Source: Chthoniobacterales bacterium
GTDB taxonomy: Bacteria > Verrucomicrobiota > Verrucomicrobiia > Chthoniobacterales > UBA10450
Reading direction: 5' to 3'
Assembly (NCBI GenBank): GCA_035274845.1
Contig: DATENU010000002.1
Span: forward strand, 120,105 to 184,104
Length of the DNA: 64,000 bases
Positions within the stretch are counted from its first letter, which is position 1. Every line of letters begins with the position of its first letter. A model generated the notes under the pieces. The model was given only the letters and a program-made list of their open reading frames with translations, was not told the origin of the DNA and made no database searches. Shown in pieces: positions 50,922-60,313 of the stretch. Both the position numbers and the translations under genes were made by a program.

Positions 50922-52231
50922 TTTGATTGCCTCCTCGTTTGAAGGGTTTCTCGCGCGAGCGGCTGCTCGATCCCGACGATGGCGTCCAGCTCCGCCCGAG
51001 CGGTTTCGTAGTCCGCGAGATGATTAAGGGCTGTCGATTCCGCGTCCTGCAGAACCCGTTGCGCCGTGATCAGCGCGAGAAAATTCGCGCTGCTTGTTTC
51101 GTAGGCGGTGCGGTTCGATTGCACGCTTTGGCGTGCGAGCGGAACAATCTTGTCGCGATACAGCTCGTAATGATGCGCAGCCGTCGTGATCTTCGTTAGC
51201 TGGTCGCGCACCAATCCAAGCGTCTCGGTGCGCGTGCTCTCTTGTTCGTGCTGCGCACTTTCCAGATTGCGCTCTGCCTCGGTCGTAGCCGCGGAATATT
51301 TTCGCGCGTTGAAGAACGGCAGAGGAATCGAAACGCCGACGTCCAACTCACTGACGGCTTGACTGGCTTCGTTGTAACGTTGTGCTTGAACGTTGACCGT
51401 AGGATCGGGCACCCACTGCCGATTCGCCAACTGGACGCGAAACTTCTCCGCGTCGACGCGACTTTGGGCGCGTTGCACTTCCGGCCGCGCGGCCAGCGCC
51501 ATGGCCTGAAGTTGTGGCAAGGAAAAACGGATTGGCTCGAAGGCAATTGTTGCTGGCTCCGCAATCGTCGATTGCGGCGGCCGATTCATCAGCACATTCA
51601 GCGCGGTCTGCGCATCGGAGACGCGCCGGCGAATGTCTGATTCGATTTCGCTCAGTTTGGCCGCGTCGGTTTCGGCGGTAAGCACGTCGGCCTGCGCGGC
51701 GTTGCCAACCTCGTAACGATCGCGACTGATCTTGGCGAATTGGTTAAGCAGTTCGACGTTGCGACGATTGACTTCGAGCTGCGCGTATTCGTTGGCCAGC
51801 CGGTAAAACGCAATGCGCGTGCGCGAAATCACATCGAGCTGTGTCCGCCGCAGATCTTCAAAGGCGGCGCCCGCTTCCGCCGTCGCTGCTCGCGCGCGAC
51901 TTAGGTTTTTTCCGGTGATCGGAACTTCCTGCTGAAGCGCGAAAGTCTGATCCATGAACGCATTTGGCGGGATCGAGACATATCGCTGAACGCGCGACAT
52001 GCCTTGTGCGCGCAAGTCTTCCCAAGCGGCGGCTTGCGGCACGCGCGCCTTCATCGCCTGCCACTTTTTCTCCGCTGCTTTGAGCGCGGGATTGCTTGTC
52101 AGGACGACGCTAGTGACCTGATCCAGCGAAAGCCGGCCGCCCCGAACGGCCGACTCCCCATCACCCGCCGTGGCGGGCGAGACGGTCAGAAGTAGAATTA
52201 AAGTAAGATATAAAAGGTAAGTTGTTTTCAT
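50918..52231 (-). CDS. cusC: CusC/TolC-type outer-membrane efflux protein
   Basis: 437 residues with a Sec signal (LTLILLLTVSPATAG). The sequence has the TolC internal duplication: SRDRYEVGNAAQADVLTAET with FRVQLANRQWVPDPTVNV and the later DKIVPLARQSVQSNRTAYE. It has no lipobox Cys, unlike E. coli CusC. It forms the trimeric outer-membrane duct. It is the first full-size gene of the efflux operon, 107 bp downstream of the Cys-rich leader gene. Confidence 0.88.
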   Translation of the reverse strand: MKTTYLLYLTLILLLTVSPATAGDGESAVRGGRLSLDQVTSVVLTSNPALKAAEKKWQAMKARVPQAAAWEDLRAQGMSRVQRYVSIPPNAFMDQTFALQQEVPITGKNLSRARAATAEAGAAFEDLRRTQLDVISRTRIAFYRLANEYAQLEVNRRNVELLNQFAKISRDRYEVGNAAQADVLTAETDAAKLSEIESDIRRRVSDAQTALNVLMNRPPQSTIAEPATIAFEPIRFSLPQLQAMALAARPEVQRAQSRVDAEKFRVQLANRQWVPDPTVNVQAQRYNEASQAVSELDVGVSIPLPFFNARKYSAATTEAERNLESAQHEQESTRTETLGLVRDQLTKITTAAHHYELYRDKIVPLARQSVQSNRTAYETSSANFLALITAQRVLQDAESTALNHLADYETARAELDAIVGIEQPLARETLQTRRQSK

Positions 52232-52338
52232 TGATCCAGGACTGCGGTTGAAACACGAAGTGCGTGTGCCAGTCGGGTCGAAGACTCGCCGTGGCGAGCT
52301 CGGACAATGGGCACACCTCGGGTGTCAGCGTCCTTGGA

Positions 52339-52692
52339 TCAGATGAGAAACGTGCAGAAAAGCGCAAGTCTTGGCGGCGAATGCGCGGCGAAATCTGCGC
52401 TACGAAAAACAGGCGATGCTTTGGGGAGTTGAAGCGGCAGCGGGATGGCTACGGCCGGAGCAATCGTCGCGATCTGTTGATCGGAACTGGATTTACTCAG
52501 CGGTTGAACCGGTGGCCCGGTCCGCTCGTGTGATGTCGCGCAACAGGTTTTGTTTGCGCAGCAGCCTGGCTCGCACGCCTTCTCACTCGGAGTATTCGTC
52601 ACAAAACACGGCACCGCAGCAGGCAAGCGAACTGTCGCCGTTAAAAGCGCCAGTCCTACCGCGAGGGCGACCGTGATCTTGCCGGACATCAC
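52339..52692 (-). CDS. Small secreted Cys-rich protein upstream of cus genes
   Basis: 117 residues with a signal peptide (about 1-26). The mature start carries a dense Cys cluster, CEPGCCANKTCCATSHE, good for binding Cu(I) or Ag(I). The rest is Pro/Ala/Ser-rich. It precedes cusC on the same strand. The gap between them (52232-52338) holds two short hairpins, CTCGCC-GT-GGCGAG and ACACC-TCG-GGTGT, which may control expression. It may act as a periplasmic metal buffer or a regulatory leader; not a named family to my knowledge. Confidence 0.65.
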   Translation of the reverse strand: MMSGKITVALAVGLALLTATVRLPAAVPCFVTNTPSEKACEPGCCANKTCCATSHERTGPPVQPLSKSSSDQQIATIAPAVAIPLPLQLPKASPVFRSADFAAHSPPRLALFCTFLI

Positions 52693-52760
52693 CCGTTTTA
52701 TAGCACAAGGAGCGCCATTAGGCGAAAGCTAGTCTGGGGTGGTTGCGGTGAGCCATCCCC

Positions 52761-52933
52761 GTGATGATCTGCGCACCCGCAGTGGAGCGTCCGGCAGTCC
52801 GCATGGGAGTGTGGGGCGGAACAGCTGAGAGCTCTGCGAGGACGGCGCAGATGATCACCTACAACGGGCAGGCAAACTCGCGAGTCTGTGGGGAGACAGG
52901 GCGGGACACAGTCTCGCCGCGGCGCAGCCGCTA
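52761..52933. repeat. Structured two-hairpin repeat, copy 4
   Basis: GTGATGATCTGCGC (52761) pairs with GCGCAGATGATCAC (52845-52858). The second hairpin is GCGAGTCTGTG (52880) with CACAGTCTCGC (52907-52917). The sequence after it (CGCGGCGCAGCCGC) matches copy 1. It is about 9 kb from the other copies and separates the efflux block from the phosphorothioation block. The remaining gap to 53168 holds no gene. Confidence 0.8.
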
Positions 52934-53167
52934 TCAAGCGTGGCGAACATAGCTGTTCGGCCAGAGAATGGCCCGTCGAGGAATTCCGTCACGCATTTCA
53001 TGGGCGTCGGTCAGATAAAAAGGTGACCTGGATGACCTCGTCCGAATTTTCCACGATGATTAGGCAGCAGTTGTAAGCGTTCGCGTTTTTGAATTCGCCT
53101 TAAAAGACCGTGCAGCGTCGCGTAAAATATTTCTCGCCCGTCCTCTTTTTCTTATGCATAGAGGAAT

Positions 53168-54097
53168 GTGCCCTACCGGATTTCTGGCCACGAATCCTTT
53201 CCCTGCCGCTACGCCTGGCTTCCCAAGGCGGTGTCGTGGGTTGAGCGAAAACCGCAACTGTTTTCCGACGAGCCGCAGGCGATGGTCGATCTTGGCGTAG
53301 GCAAAAACATGGTGCGCTCCATCCGGTTTTGGGCGCAAGCCTCCGGCATGATTGAAACGGCGCGGAAAGAATCTGGCTATGCCGTCACAGACTTCGGTCG
53401 CATGATACTCGGCGAAGATGGCGCGGACCCTTTTCTCGAGGACCTTCGCACGCTGTGGTTAGTGCATTGGAAGCTTTCCACGATACAACCATCGCTTCTC
53501 GCTTGGGACTATTTGTTGAATCGCTGGCAGGATCCGAAGCTTGTTCCGAGTACTGTAGTCAAAGCGCTCCAGAAAGAGGCAGAATTGCAGGATCAGCATC
53601 TATCCGCGGCGACGATCCAACAGCACTTCGATACTTTTCTTCACACGTACGTCCCCACGCGTGGACGCAAGGGAGAAGTGCAAGAAGATAACCTCGACTC
53701 ACCTCTGGTCGAACTTGAGCTCTTGATCAAAGCGGGCGATCGCGAACTGGACGTAGGGGGGCGTCACGAAACAATTTACGCTTTCCGCCGTGAGGAAAAG
53801 CCGGATATCTCTCCGGAGCTGTTCATCTATTGTGTGGCCGATTTTTGGCTCCGGCGGCATCCGGAAGAGGAGACGTTGCCGTCTAAAGTCCTCGCGACTG
53901 ATTATGGAAGCCCCGGACAGATTTTCAAGATTCCGGAGGAGGATATCCGCTCTCGTTTGGCAACGATAGATCGAGATTCCGGAGGAGCGCTCAGTTTCAG
54001 TGAGGCGGCCAGTCTGCAGCAGCTTCGACGGCGCGGTGATCTAGATCTGAAGGAATTGCTGTCGACCATTTACGCTTTGGAGGGTGTGAATGTCTGA
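53168..54097 (+). CDS. sspB: DUF4007 protein, SspB-like
   Basis: 309 residues, GTG start with AGAGG close upstream. The DUF4007 signature is plain: YRISGHESFPCRYAWLPKA at the N-terminus and DLGVGKNMVRSIRFWAQASG near residue 45. In Ssp systems SspB acts with SspC and SspD to place phosphorothioate groups in DNA, with SspB acting as a DNA-nicking component. The gene leads a six-gene plus-strand run and overlaps the next gene by 8 bases. No SspA-like cysteine desulfurase gene is nearby; a housekeeping IscS could supply sulfur. Confidence 0.82.
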   Translation: MPYRISGHESFPCRYAWLPKAVSWVERKPQLFSDEPQAMVDLGVGKNMVRSIRFWAQASGMIETARKESGYAVTDFGRMILGEDGADPFLEDLRTLWLVHWKLSTIQPSLLAWDYLLNRWQDPKLVPSTVVKALQKEAELQDQHLSAATIQQHFDTFLHTYVPTRGRKGEVQEDNLDSPLVELELLIKAGDRELDVGGRHETIYAFRREEKPDISPELFIYCVADFWLRRHPEEETLPSKVLATDYGSPGQIFKIPEEDIRSRLATIDRDSGGALSFSEAASLQQLRRRGDLDLKELLSTIYALEGVNV

Positions 54098-57000
54098 GAA
54101 GCGAATCGCGGACGTCCTTGACATCGAAACTCGATTCTTGCGATCCGCACACCTCGAACGCGATTTTCGCGATGCAGCGGCGGCGCTGAAGGGATACGTC
54201 CTCACGGATTTTACCCGATCCTCTCTGGGGCGCATCGCTGAGGGACTGAAGCCCCGCTCCGGTCACCGGGCTTGGCGTATCACCGGCCATTACGGAGCCG
54301 GGAAATCAAGCTTTGCAGTGCTTTTGGCGCATTTTCTCGCCGGTCGGGAATCGAATCTACCGCCGCAGATCCGCAGTGTCACCCACTTCGGGAAAAAGCG
54401 GCCACAGTTTCTGGCAGTGTTGGTCACGTGCGCCCGCCAGCCATTGTCGATTTCGATCCTGAACTCACTCCAGCGAGCGGCCAGCGATACCTACGGTCAC
54501 CGGGCTAGGCGGGGTTTGGCGGGAGAAATCAGTCGGCTCGCCGATTCGAAATCGCAGCCGACGGATGACCAAATCCTAGAGCTAGTCACTCGTTTCAATA
54601 CACAGCTGATCGTTGATTCGAAAGCCAAGGGCTTAGTGCTAATTTTAGACGAGCTTGGGAAGGCGCTAGAATACGCGGCCCTTCATCCGGAGCGGCAGGA
54701 CATTTTTCTCCTACAGCGCCTTGCAGAGACTGCATCGCGTAGCGCTGAAGAACCCTTGTTCATCATTAGTTTGCTTCATCAGGGGTTCAGCGCCTATGCC
54801 GATCAGCTTGACCAATCAACCGAGCGGGAATGGGAAAAGATCGCCGGCCGTTTCGAGGAAATCGTGTTTGAACAGCCAATTGAAGAAATAGCTGAACTCA
54901 TCGCCTCCGCTTTGCAGGTTTCCCTTCGAAAGATCCCTCAAGATCGGTCCGACGAAATCATGGACGCTGCCGATCAGTTGGCGGATCTCGGATGGTTCGG
55001 CGCTACCCCGCTTAAGAATGCCCCCGCATTAGCCGTTCAGCTCTTCCCGTTACATCCGAGCGTATTGCCAGTGCTCATTCGAACCTTCCGCCGCTTCGGC
55101 CAAAATGAGCGTTCTCTTTTCAGCTTCCTTCTATCAAACGAACCTTTCGGTTTACAGGCTTTTGCCGAAAAGCCGCTTAAGGACGGTGGATTATTCCGGC
55201 TTCACGATCTTTACGACTACGTCCGCGCGAACTTTGGTTACCGACTGGCCGTTCAGACCTACCGCAGTCATTGGAATTTGATCTCTTCGATGATCGACAG
55301 CTTCGCCACTGAGGATGAATTGGAGAAACGACTGCTTAAAACGGTCGGAATTCTTAACCTGCACGATGACGATGATCTCCCTGTCACCGACAAATTGGTT
55401 CTCTGCGCTGTCGCCGGCAGCGACCGAATGTCTCGAGGGGCGGTTAAATCCGCTTTGCAGAGGCTGCGGACCGGGAAACGCGTGCTTTGGGATCGCGGTG
55501 CGCGCGGCCTTTGCCTTTGGCCTCACACGTCGGTTAACCTCGACAAAGCCTACGACGACGCCAAACAGAAAACCTCGACCGCGTCCCAGCGAGTAGCCCC
55601 GTTCGTCAAAGAGTTTCTTGAGACTCGGCCCATCGTCGCGCGGCGGCATTATATTCAAACGGGCAATCTCCGTCATTGGGACGTGCGCTACTGTTCCGTC
55701 GCCGAACTCGCCAGAGCACTAGACGAGGACTCATCTAATGCAGATGGGGTGATCCTCGTGCCGTTGTGTGAAACACCGGAAGAGCATGAGGCAGCGAAAA
55801 AGTGCGCGAAATACGCTTCACTGAAAGAGCGAGAAGCATGGCTGCTCGCCGTCCCTCAGCCGCTCAGCAATTTAGCCAGCCTGGTTCAGGAAGCACGACG
55901 CTGGGATTGGGTCTCCACTCATGTTCTTGAGCTCAATGCGGACAAATACGCCCGTGAGGAAGTCGCGCGGCAGAAGGACGCTGCTCGGTTACAACTAGCG
56001 CATCGAATTCAAAGCTTTGTCAGTTTCAAGCAGTTCAAGACAGAGACCTCCCTATGCTGGTTTCATAAGGGCAAAAAGCAGGCGATCGCTAATGGTCGTC
56101 AACTTCTCGAAAAGTTGTCTGAAATTTTCGACCAGATTTATCCCGATGCGCCCCGCATCCAAAATGAGCTCGTAAATCGACGATCGCTCAGTTCTGCGGC
56201 CGCGGCGGCGCGGATGAGATTGATGGAACGGATGTTCGAGAACGCGGACAAGCCCTGGTTGGGAATGGACCCGAACAAAAAGCCGCCGGAAATGTCGATC
56301 TATCTTTCCGTTCTCAAGAATTCAGGAATCCACCAGCCAGCTGGCGACTCTTGGCGAATTGGCACGCCTGACCAAACTTTGGACAAGCCCTGCCGAGTCA
56401 TTCCCTCGCTCGCATTCATCCAGGAGATTGTTGAACGCGAACCCGACAAGCGCGTCAATGTCGCCACATTGTTCAATGATCTGCGCCGGCCTCCTCATGG
56501 AGTTCGCGATGGGTTGATGCCTCTCCTGCTCGCCGCGTTCGCGATCGAGCACGAGAAGGATGTCGCGTTTTACAACGACGGCACGTTTCTTCGCGAGATG
56601 AAAGGCGAGGCAATGCTGCTTCTTACGAAGGCCCCCGAGCGTTTCGATATTCAGCTTTGTAAGATCCAAGGAGTCCGCGCAGAGCTGTTCAGCAAGCTGG
56701 TCGCGCTTCTTCAGATCGATCGCTCGAAAGACCGCGAGGTTGAATTACTGGACGTGGTGAGGCGCCTCTGCGTTTTCGTCGCTGAACTGCCGCCCTATGT
56801 CCGAAATACTAGCAAACTCTCGCCGACCACGCTCTCAGTGCGTGACGCGATCCTCAATGCGCACGAGCCCGCGACGTTGCTCTTCTCGGACCTGCCGAAA
56901 GCCTGTGGATTCAAGCCTATCACTGCCAAACGCACCGACGGTAAAGGAGCGACGAAGTTCATCGAATCACTTCGAACCGCTTTGGATGAATTGAGGATGG

Positions 57001-57548
57001 CGTATCCTCAGCTCGAAGAGCGGTTACGTAAACAGCTTCGCGTCGCCTTCAATTTGCCCGGCTCCTTCCAATGCTTTAGGAAAAATCTCGCCACGCGAGC
57101 TGAACAGATTTTGCTCAGCATTACTGAGCCCAAGCTTCGTGCATTTTGCCTCCGATTAATCGATGAGAACCTGCCTGAGTCGGATTGGCTGGAATCTCTC
57201 GGGAGCTATTTGGCTCTGAAACCTCCTTCGAAGTGGCATGATGCAGAAGAGGACGGCTTCAATACCGCTTTGTCGGAGGCCTCATCCAGATTCCACCGAG
57301 TTGAGAGCGTTGTGTTTTCGAAGGGGCGACGGAAGAACGATTCTGCGATCCGGCTCGCTGTGACGCGGGCGAGCGGCATGGAGCATGAGGAGGTTGTGCA
57401 TTTCAGTGCCGACGAGGAAGCAAGACTCCGAAAACTGGAACGTCAGTTCGAGGGCCTTTTAGCCGGCGACCATCGTCTTGCTTTAGCGGCCGCCTCTCGT
57501 GCTATTTGGAATAGCTTCGAAAAGAATGGGAAAAAATCAGATGGATAA
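54090..57548 (+). CDS. sspC: Large P-loop ATPase, SspC-like
   Basis: 1,152 residues. Walker A is GHYGAGKSS (from Gly66, Lys72), Walker B is LVLILDELGKA (Asp187-Glu188). Further segments such as SLLHQGFSAYADQ and EPLFIIS lie in the ATPase core. The remainder is helical and has no obvious nuclease or helicase motif. In Ssp systems SspC supplies ATP-driven activity to the SspB-SspD complex. Its length and place between a DUF4007 protein and a PAPS-reductase-like protein match SspC. The 3' end overlaps the next gene by 8 bases. Confidence 0.72.
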   Translation: MSEKRIADVLDIETRFLRSAHLERDFRDAAAALKGYVLTDFTRSSLGRIAEGLKPRSGHRAWRITGHYGAGKSSFAVLLAHFLAGRESNLPPQIRSVTHFGKKRPQFLAVLVTCARQPLSISILNSLQRAASDTYGHRARRGLAGEISRLADSKSQPTDDQILELVTRFNTQLIVDSKAKGLVLILDELGKALEYAALHPERQDIFLLQRLAETASRSAEEPLFIISLLHQGFSAYADQLDQSTEREWEKIAGRFEEIVFEQPIEEIAELIASALQVSLRKIPQDRSDEIMDAADQLADLGWFGATPLKNAPALAVQLFPLHPSVLPVLIRTFRRFGQNERSLFSFLLSNEPFGLQAFAEKPLKDGGLFRLHDLYDYVRANFGYRLAVQTYRSHWNLISSMIDSFATEDELEKRLLKTVGILNLHDDDDLPVTDKLVLCAVAGSDRMSRGAVKSALQRLRTGKRVLWDRGARGLCLWPHTSVNLDKAYDDAKQKTSTASQRVAPFVKEFLETRPIVARRHYIQTGNLRHWDVRYCSVAELARALDEDSSNADGVILVPLCETPEEHEAAKKCAKYASLKEREAWLLAVPQPLSNLASLVQEARRWDWVSTHVLELNADKYAREEVARQKDAARLQLAHRIQSFVSFKQFKTETSLCWFHKGKKQAIANGRQLLEKLSEIFDQIYPDAPRIQNELVNRRSLSSAAAAARMRLMERMFENADKPWLGMDPNKKPPEMSIYLSVLKNSGIHQPAGDSWRIGTPDQTLDKPCRVIPSLAFIQEIVEREPDKRVNVATLFNDLRRPPHGVRDGLMPLLLAAFAIEHEKDVAFYNDGTFLREMKGEAMLLLTKAPERFDIQLCKIQGVRAELFSKLVALLQIDRSKDREVELLDVVRRLCVFVAELPPYVRNTSKLSPTTLSVRDAILNAHEPATLLFSDLPKACGFKPITAKRTDGKGATKFIESLRTALDELRMAYPQLEERLRKQLRVAFNLPGSFQCFRKNLATRAEQILLSITEPKLRAFCLRLIDENLPESDWLESLGSYLALKPPSKWHDAEEDGFNTALSEASSRFHRVESVVFSKGRRKNDSAIRLAVTRASGMEHEEVVHFSADEEARLRKLERQFEGLLAGDHRLALAAASRAIWNSFEKNGKKSDG

Positions 57549-58350
57549 ACCTACGCGACACGTTCTTTGCATGTCTGGTGGAAAGGACAGCACAGCGCTC
57601 GCTCTCTTCATGCGAGATCGTGTCCCCGAGATGGAATATGTTTTCTGTGACACTGAGAAAGAGCTCACCGAGACGTATGAATACCTGAATCAGGTCGAAG
57701 CGTTTCTTGGAAAAAGGATCATTCGGCTCAATGCGGCGCGCGGGTTCGACCACTGGCTGGAAACGTTCGGAGGTTATTTGCCTTCTCCCCAGGTCCGCTG
57801 GTGCACCAAATATCTGAAGTTGTTTCCTTTCGAAGAATTTGTCGGTGATGATCCCGTGATCAGCTATGTGGGGCTCCGGGCTGATGAAGATCGTATCGGT
57901 TACATCAGCACAAAATCGAATATCACCGCGGTGTTCCCGTTCAAGGAAGCGGGAGTGGGTTACGCGGGTGTGATGAAGATCCTCCAAGACAGCGGGATCG
58001 GATTGCCGCCATATCTGAAGTGGGGCAGAACACATTCGGGTTGCTATTTCTGCTTCTTTCAGCGGCCGATCGAGTGGGTGCGGTTGCTGGAGACACATCC
58101 AGATCAGTTCGACAAAGCACAAAGTTACGAAAAGATCAGTGACGAGCCCGGCAAGACATTTACCTGGGTGCAAAGGATGCCACTGAGTGAACTTCGGAAG
58201 CCTGGAAATGTGGCCGCGATTAAGCGTCGTTATGCCGAAATCGAGCGACGCCGGAGCCTCAACCGGCCGAACAAACCCTTGATGCAAGTATTGGCGGGGA
58301 TGGAAGACGAAGACGATGGGCCAAAGGCCTGCCTAATATGTCAACTGTGA
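57541..58350 (+). CDS. sspD: PAPS-reductase-like ATP pyrophosphatase, SspD/DndC-like
   Basis: 269 residues from the ATG at 57541. The PP-loop is SGGKDST (residues 12-18), needed to adenylate the target. Cys88 (WCTKY), Cys168 and Cys171 (GCYFCF) and Cys264/Cys267 (CLICQ) could bind a 4Fe-4S cluster as in DndC and SspD. The enzyme would activate DNA backbone positions for sulfur insertion. The later GRTHSGCYFCFFQRP segment is typical. Dnd-type DndD and DndE genes are not seen, so the Ssp rather than the Dnd type is supported. Confidence 0.85.
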   Translation: MDKPTRHVLCMSGGKDSTALALFMRDRVPEMEYVFCDTEKELTETYEYLNQVEAFLGKRIIRLNAARGFDHWLETFGGYLPSPQVRWCTKYLKLFPFEEFVGDDPVISYVGLRADEDRIGYISTKSNITAVFPFKEAGVGYAGVMKILQDSGIGLPPYLKWGRTHSGCYFCFFQRPIEWVRLLETHPDQFDKAQSYEKISDEPGKTFTWVQRMPLSELRKPGNVAAIKRRYAEIERRRSLNRPNKPLMQVLAGMEDEDDGPKACLICQL

Positions 58351-58353
58351 TTC

Positions 58354-58899
58354 ATGGACCTGTCGAAGCTCTTTCGAGATTGCCACGCGTATAGCGCCGT
58401 CCAGTCATCGGCGGAGCTGCTACCGAAGGATCAGGCGGCTGTCTATGCGTTCTACGAGGCTCTGGATTTCTCCCGGGGATCATTAATCGATGAAATCGAT
58501 ACATTTGTCACGAAGTACGGTCGCGAAGTCTCCCTGAACAAAAGCCGTTGGCCCTTTCAGATTCACTTGAACTTTAGAGGAAACCCGAGTCGTTTTCGGG
58601 GCAAGGGCCGCGAACTCTGCCAGCAGCTACCTCCCGGCCAGCATCAACCTATCCGAGAACTCCTCCTGTTCCTTTCATTTCTCAACGAACCTCTTTACGT
58701 CGGAAAGACGGAAGATTTACGGACTCGTTTCCGTGCGCACCACGACAACGGCTTTCTGTGGTCGATGAAAGAAACGCATAAGCGTCCACCGAATGAATTC
58801 GTTTTGTTCGCGATGTTCATGGATGCAGCGCACGTTCGCTTGATCGAAAGCGTTCTCATTCAGACGATAAATCCGCCATTCTGCGACCAAAAGACGTGA
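58354..58899 (+). CDS. GIY-YIG nuclease-like protein, 181 aa
   Basis: The catalytic strands are VYAFY (residues 30-34, in place of GIY) and LYVGKTEDLRTRF (Tyr115, Arg123/Arg125), followed by FRAHHDN. The acidic metal ligand is Glu165 in LIESVLIQTI and Asn173 closes the motif (INPP). About 80 residues separate the two halves, more than the usual 10, suggesting an inserted arm. All key positions of a GIY-YIG nuclease are present in order. It follows sspD by 3 bp, so it is co-translated. Predicted role: cut DNA lacking phosphorothioate, or cut modified invader DNA. Confidence 0.75.
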   Translation: MDLSKLFRDCHAYSAVQSSAELLPKDQAAVYAFYEALDFSRGSLIDEIDTFVTKYGREVSLNKSRWPFQIHLNFRGNPSRFRGKGRELCQQLPPGQHQPIRELLLFLSFLNEPLYVGKTEDLRTRFRAHHDNGFLWSMKETHKRPPNEFVLFAMFMDAAHVRLIESVLIQTINPPFCDQKT

Positions 58900-58904
58900 T
58901 CTAT

Positions 58905-60293
58905 ATGAAATTGCGCAATCTCACTCCAACCTTCATCGAATATCATGCCCTTCGTGGTAGTTACGGACGTGTAATATACTTTGTTACCAAAACCTCACTT
59001 CGCGACACAGCGGAGAATCTTACATTAGCCCCACAAGACGCTCTCACTTTTAGCGAACGCATACAGCGAGTTGTAAACACGAAGCGGGTTGAGCGGGAGA
59101 TCGTTCCGTATTTGGAGCATAATGATTTGCGCTTTTTTAATGCGCTTGTTTGCATTCTTCTGCCTGATTCAAATTCGATGCAGGGATTTTGGGATTTCGA
59201 AGAGTACAAGGATGATCAAGGCATTCCAATCGGAGGCCTCGGCAAGCTCAAAATAGTTAAGGAAGTCGGTCGAATTGTCTTGGACGGACAGCATCGATTC
59301 GTTGCGCTTCAGCAATACTGGAAGGCTAAACGAGATGCCACGGGACCAGATACCGACGTCGACATCGCGATCGTGTTTGTAATTGTTGATGAGTTGGGCC
59401 GCATAGGAAAAAAGACACCAGACGTTCGTACTAAGACAATAGGAGCTGTGCGCAATCTTTTTGCCGTGTTGAACAAGACGGCGAGATCGGTAGACAAAAC
59501 GACGTTGTTACTTATCGACGACACCAACATCTTCAACGTCATGACGCGATCGCTCATCGAGCAAAAGCTAGTTGACGAGTTGGTAATTAAGTGGACGGGC
59601 GGCGACAATCTTCAACCCCGAGACCCGTATTTTTCGACAATCAATGTTTTGAAAGATGCCCTAATCTACTACCTATCTGATTTCAGTGACGAACTCAGTA
59701 TGGAATGTGGCACCGACACGGACCGAGATGAATTAATTAAGAAATACTACGAGAAAACGCCCGGCTTCGAAGTCAGTGCGGCAAAGGGAGTCTCGTACTT
59801 GTTTGAGCAGACTGGGCCGGTAAAGAACTGGCGGAAGCATCTGCGGCTCGCGCACGTGACGCTAATGCCTCAACCAGAGAGCATGCATTTGGATCGGACT
59901 CAGGCAAAGACCCTGGAGGCAGCGAGAACGGCACAGTTGTGCTTCACCGTCGCCGGCCAAAAGGTAATGTTTCGGGCGATGATCGAAGCGTTTCGGCATC
60001 AACCGCGCCGGGACCAAGCCGCGCTTGAGAAAGTGGGCAAAAAGGTCTCGGGATTAATTGATCGTGGCTTTTTCAGTCGAAAACCCGAGGACGCGAATCC
60101 GTTTTTCGGGTTGATGTTTGATGCTAAGGGCCGAATGAGCTGGGCTGAAGGGCCTGTTGATTTAGCGAGGCGGATCTTAGCTATAGCGGCCGGGAGCCCC
60201 GCCGATCGCAAGTCGGTGTGCAGCGATTACGAAGCTCACACCTCGCGCCCAAGTTCGATCGTGACTGAATATTGGAAGAGAGCGGGTGCCTGA
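58905..60293 (+). CDS. DGQHR-domain protein, DndB-like
   Basis: About 462 residues (ATG at 58905; a GTG at 58896 overlaps the previous stop). The DGQHR motif is IVLDGQHRFVALQQ near residue 127, the mark of DndB and related proteins. Other conserved parts are IVFVIVDELGRIGKK and RNLFAVLNKTARSVDK. DndB represses and tunes phosphorothioation genes in Dnd systems; DGQHR proteins also occur in other defence loci where their role is less clear. It sits between GIY-YIG and the GHKL ATPase. Confidence 0.82.
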   Translation: MKLRNLTPTFIEYHALRGSYGRVIYFVTKTSLRDTAENLTLAPQDALTFSERIQRVVNTKRVEREIVPYLEHNDLRFFNALVCILLPDSNSMQGFWDFEEYKDDQGIPIGGLGKLKIVKEVGRIVLDGQHRFVALQQYWKAKRDATGPDTDVDIAIVFVIVDELGRIGKKTPDVRTKTIGAVRNLFAVLNKTARSVDKTTLLLIDDTNIFNVMTRSLIEQKLVDELVIKWTGGDNLQPRDPYFSTINVLKDALIYYLSDFSDELSMECGTDTDRDELIKKYYEKTPGFEVSAAKGVSYLFEQTGPVKNWRKHLRLAHVTLMPQPESMHLDRTQAKTLEAARTAQLCFTVAGQKVMFRAMIEAFRHQPRRDQAALEKVGKKVSGLIDRGFFSRKPEDANPFFGLMFDAKGRMSWAEGPVDLARRILAIAAGSPADRKSVCSDYEAHTSRPSSIVTEYWKRAGA

Positions 60294-60313
60294 CCGGATG
60301 AAGCTGGGTGGAA

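Noticed and set aside
41697..52933. Retron msr-msd or CRISPR array
   Set aside because: The repeats are structured and multiple, but there is no reverse transcriptase, no cas gene and no short regularly spaced repeat-spacer pattern.
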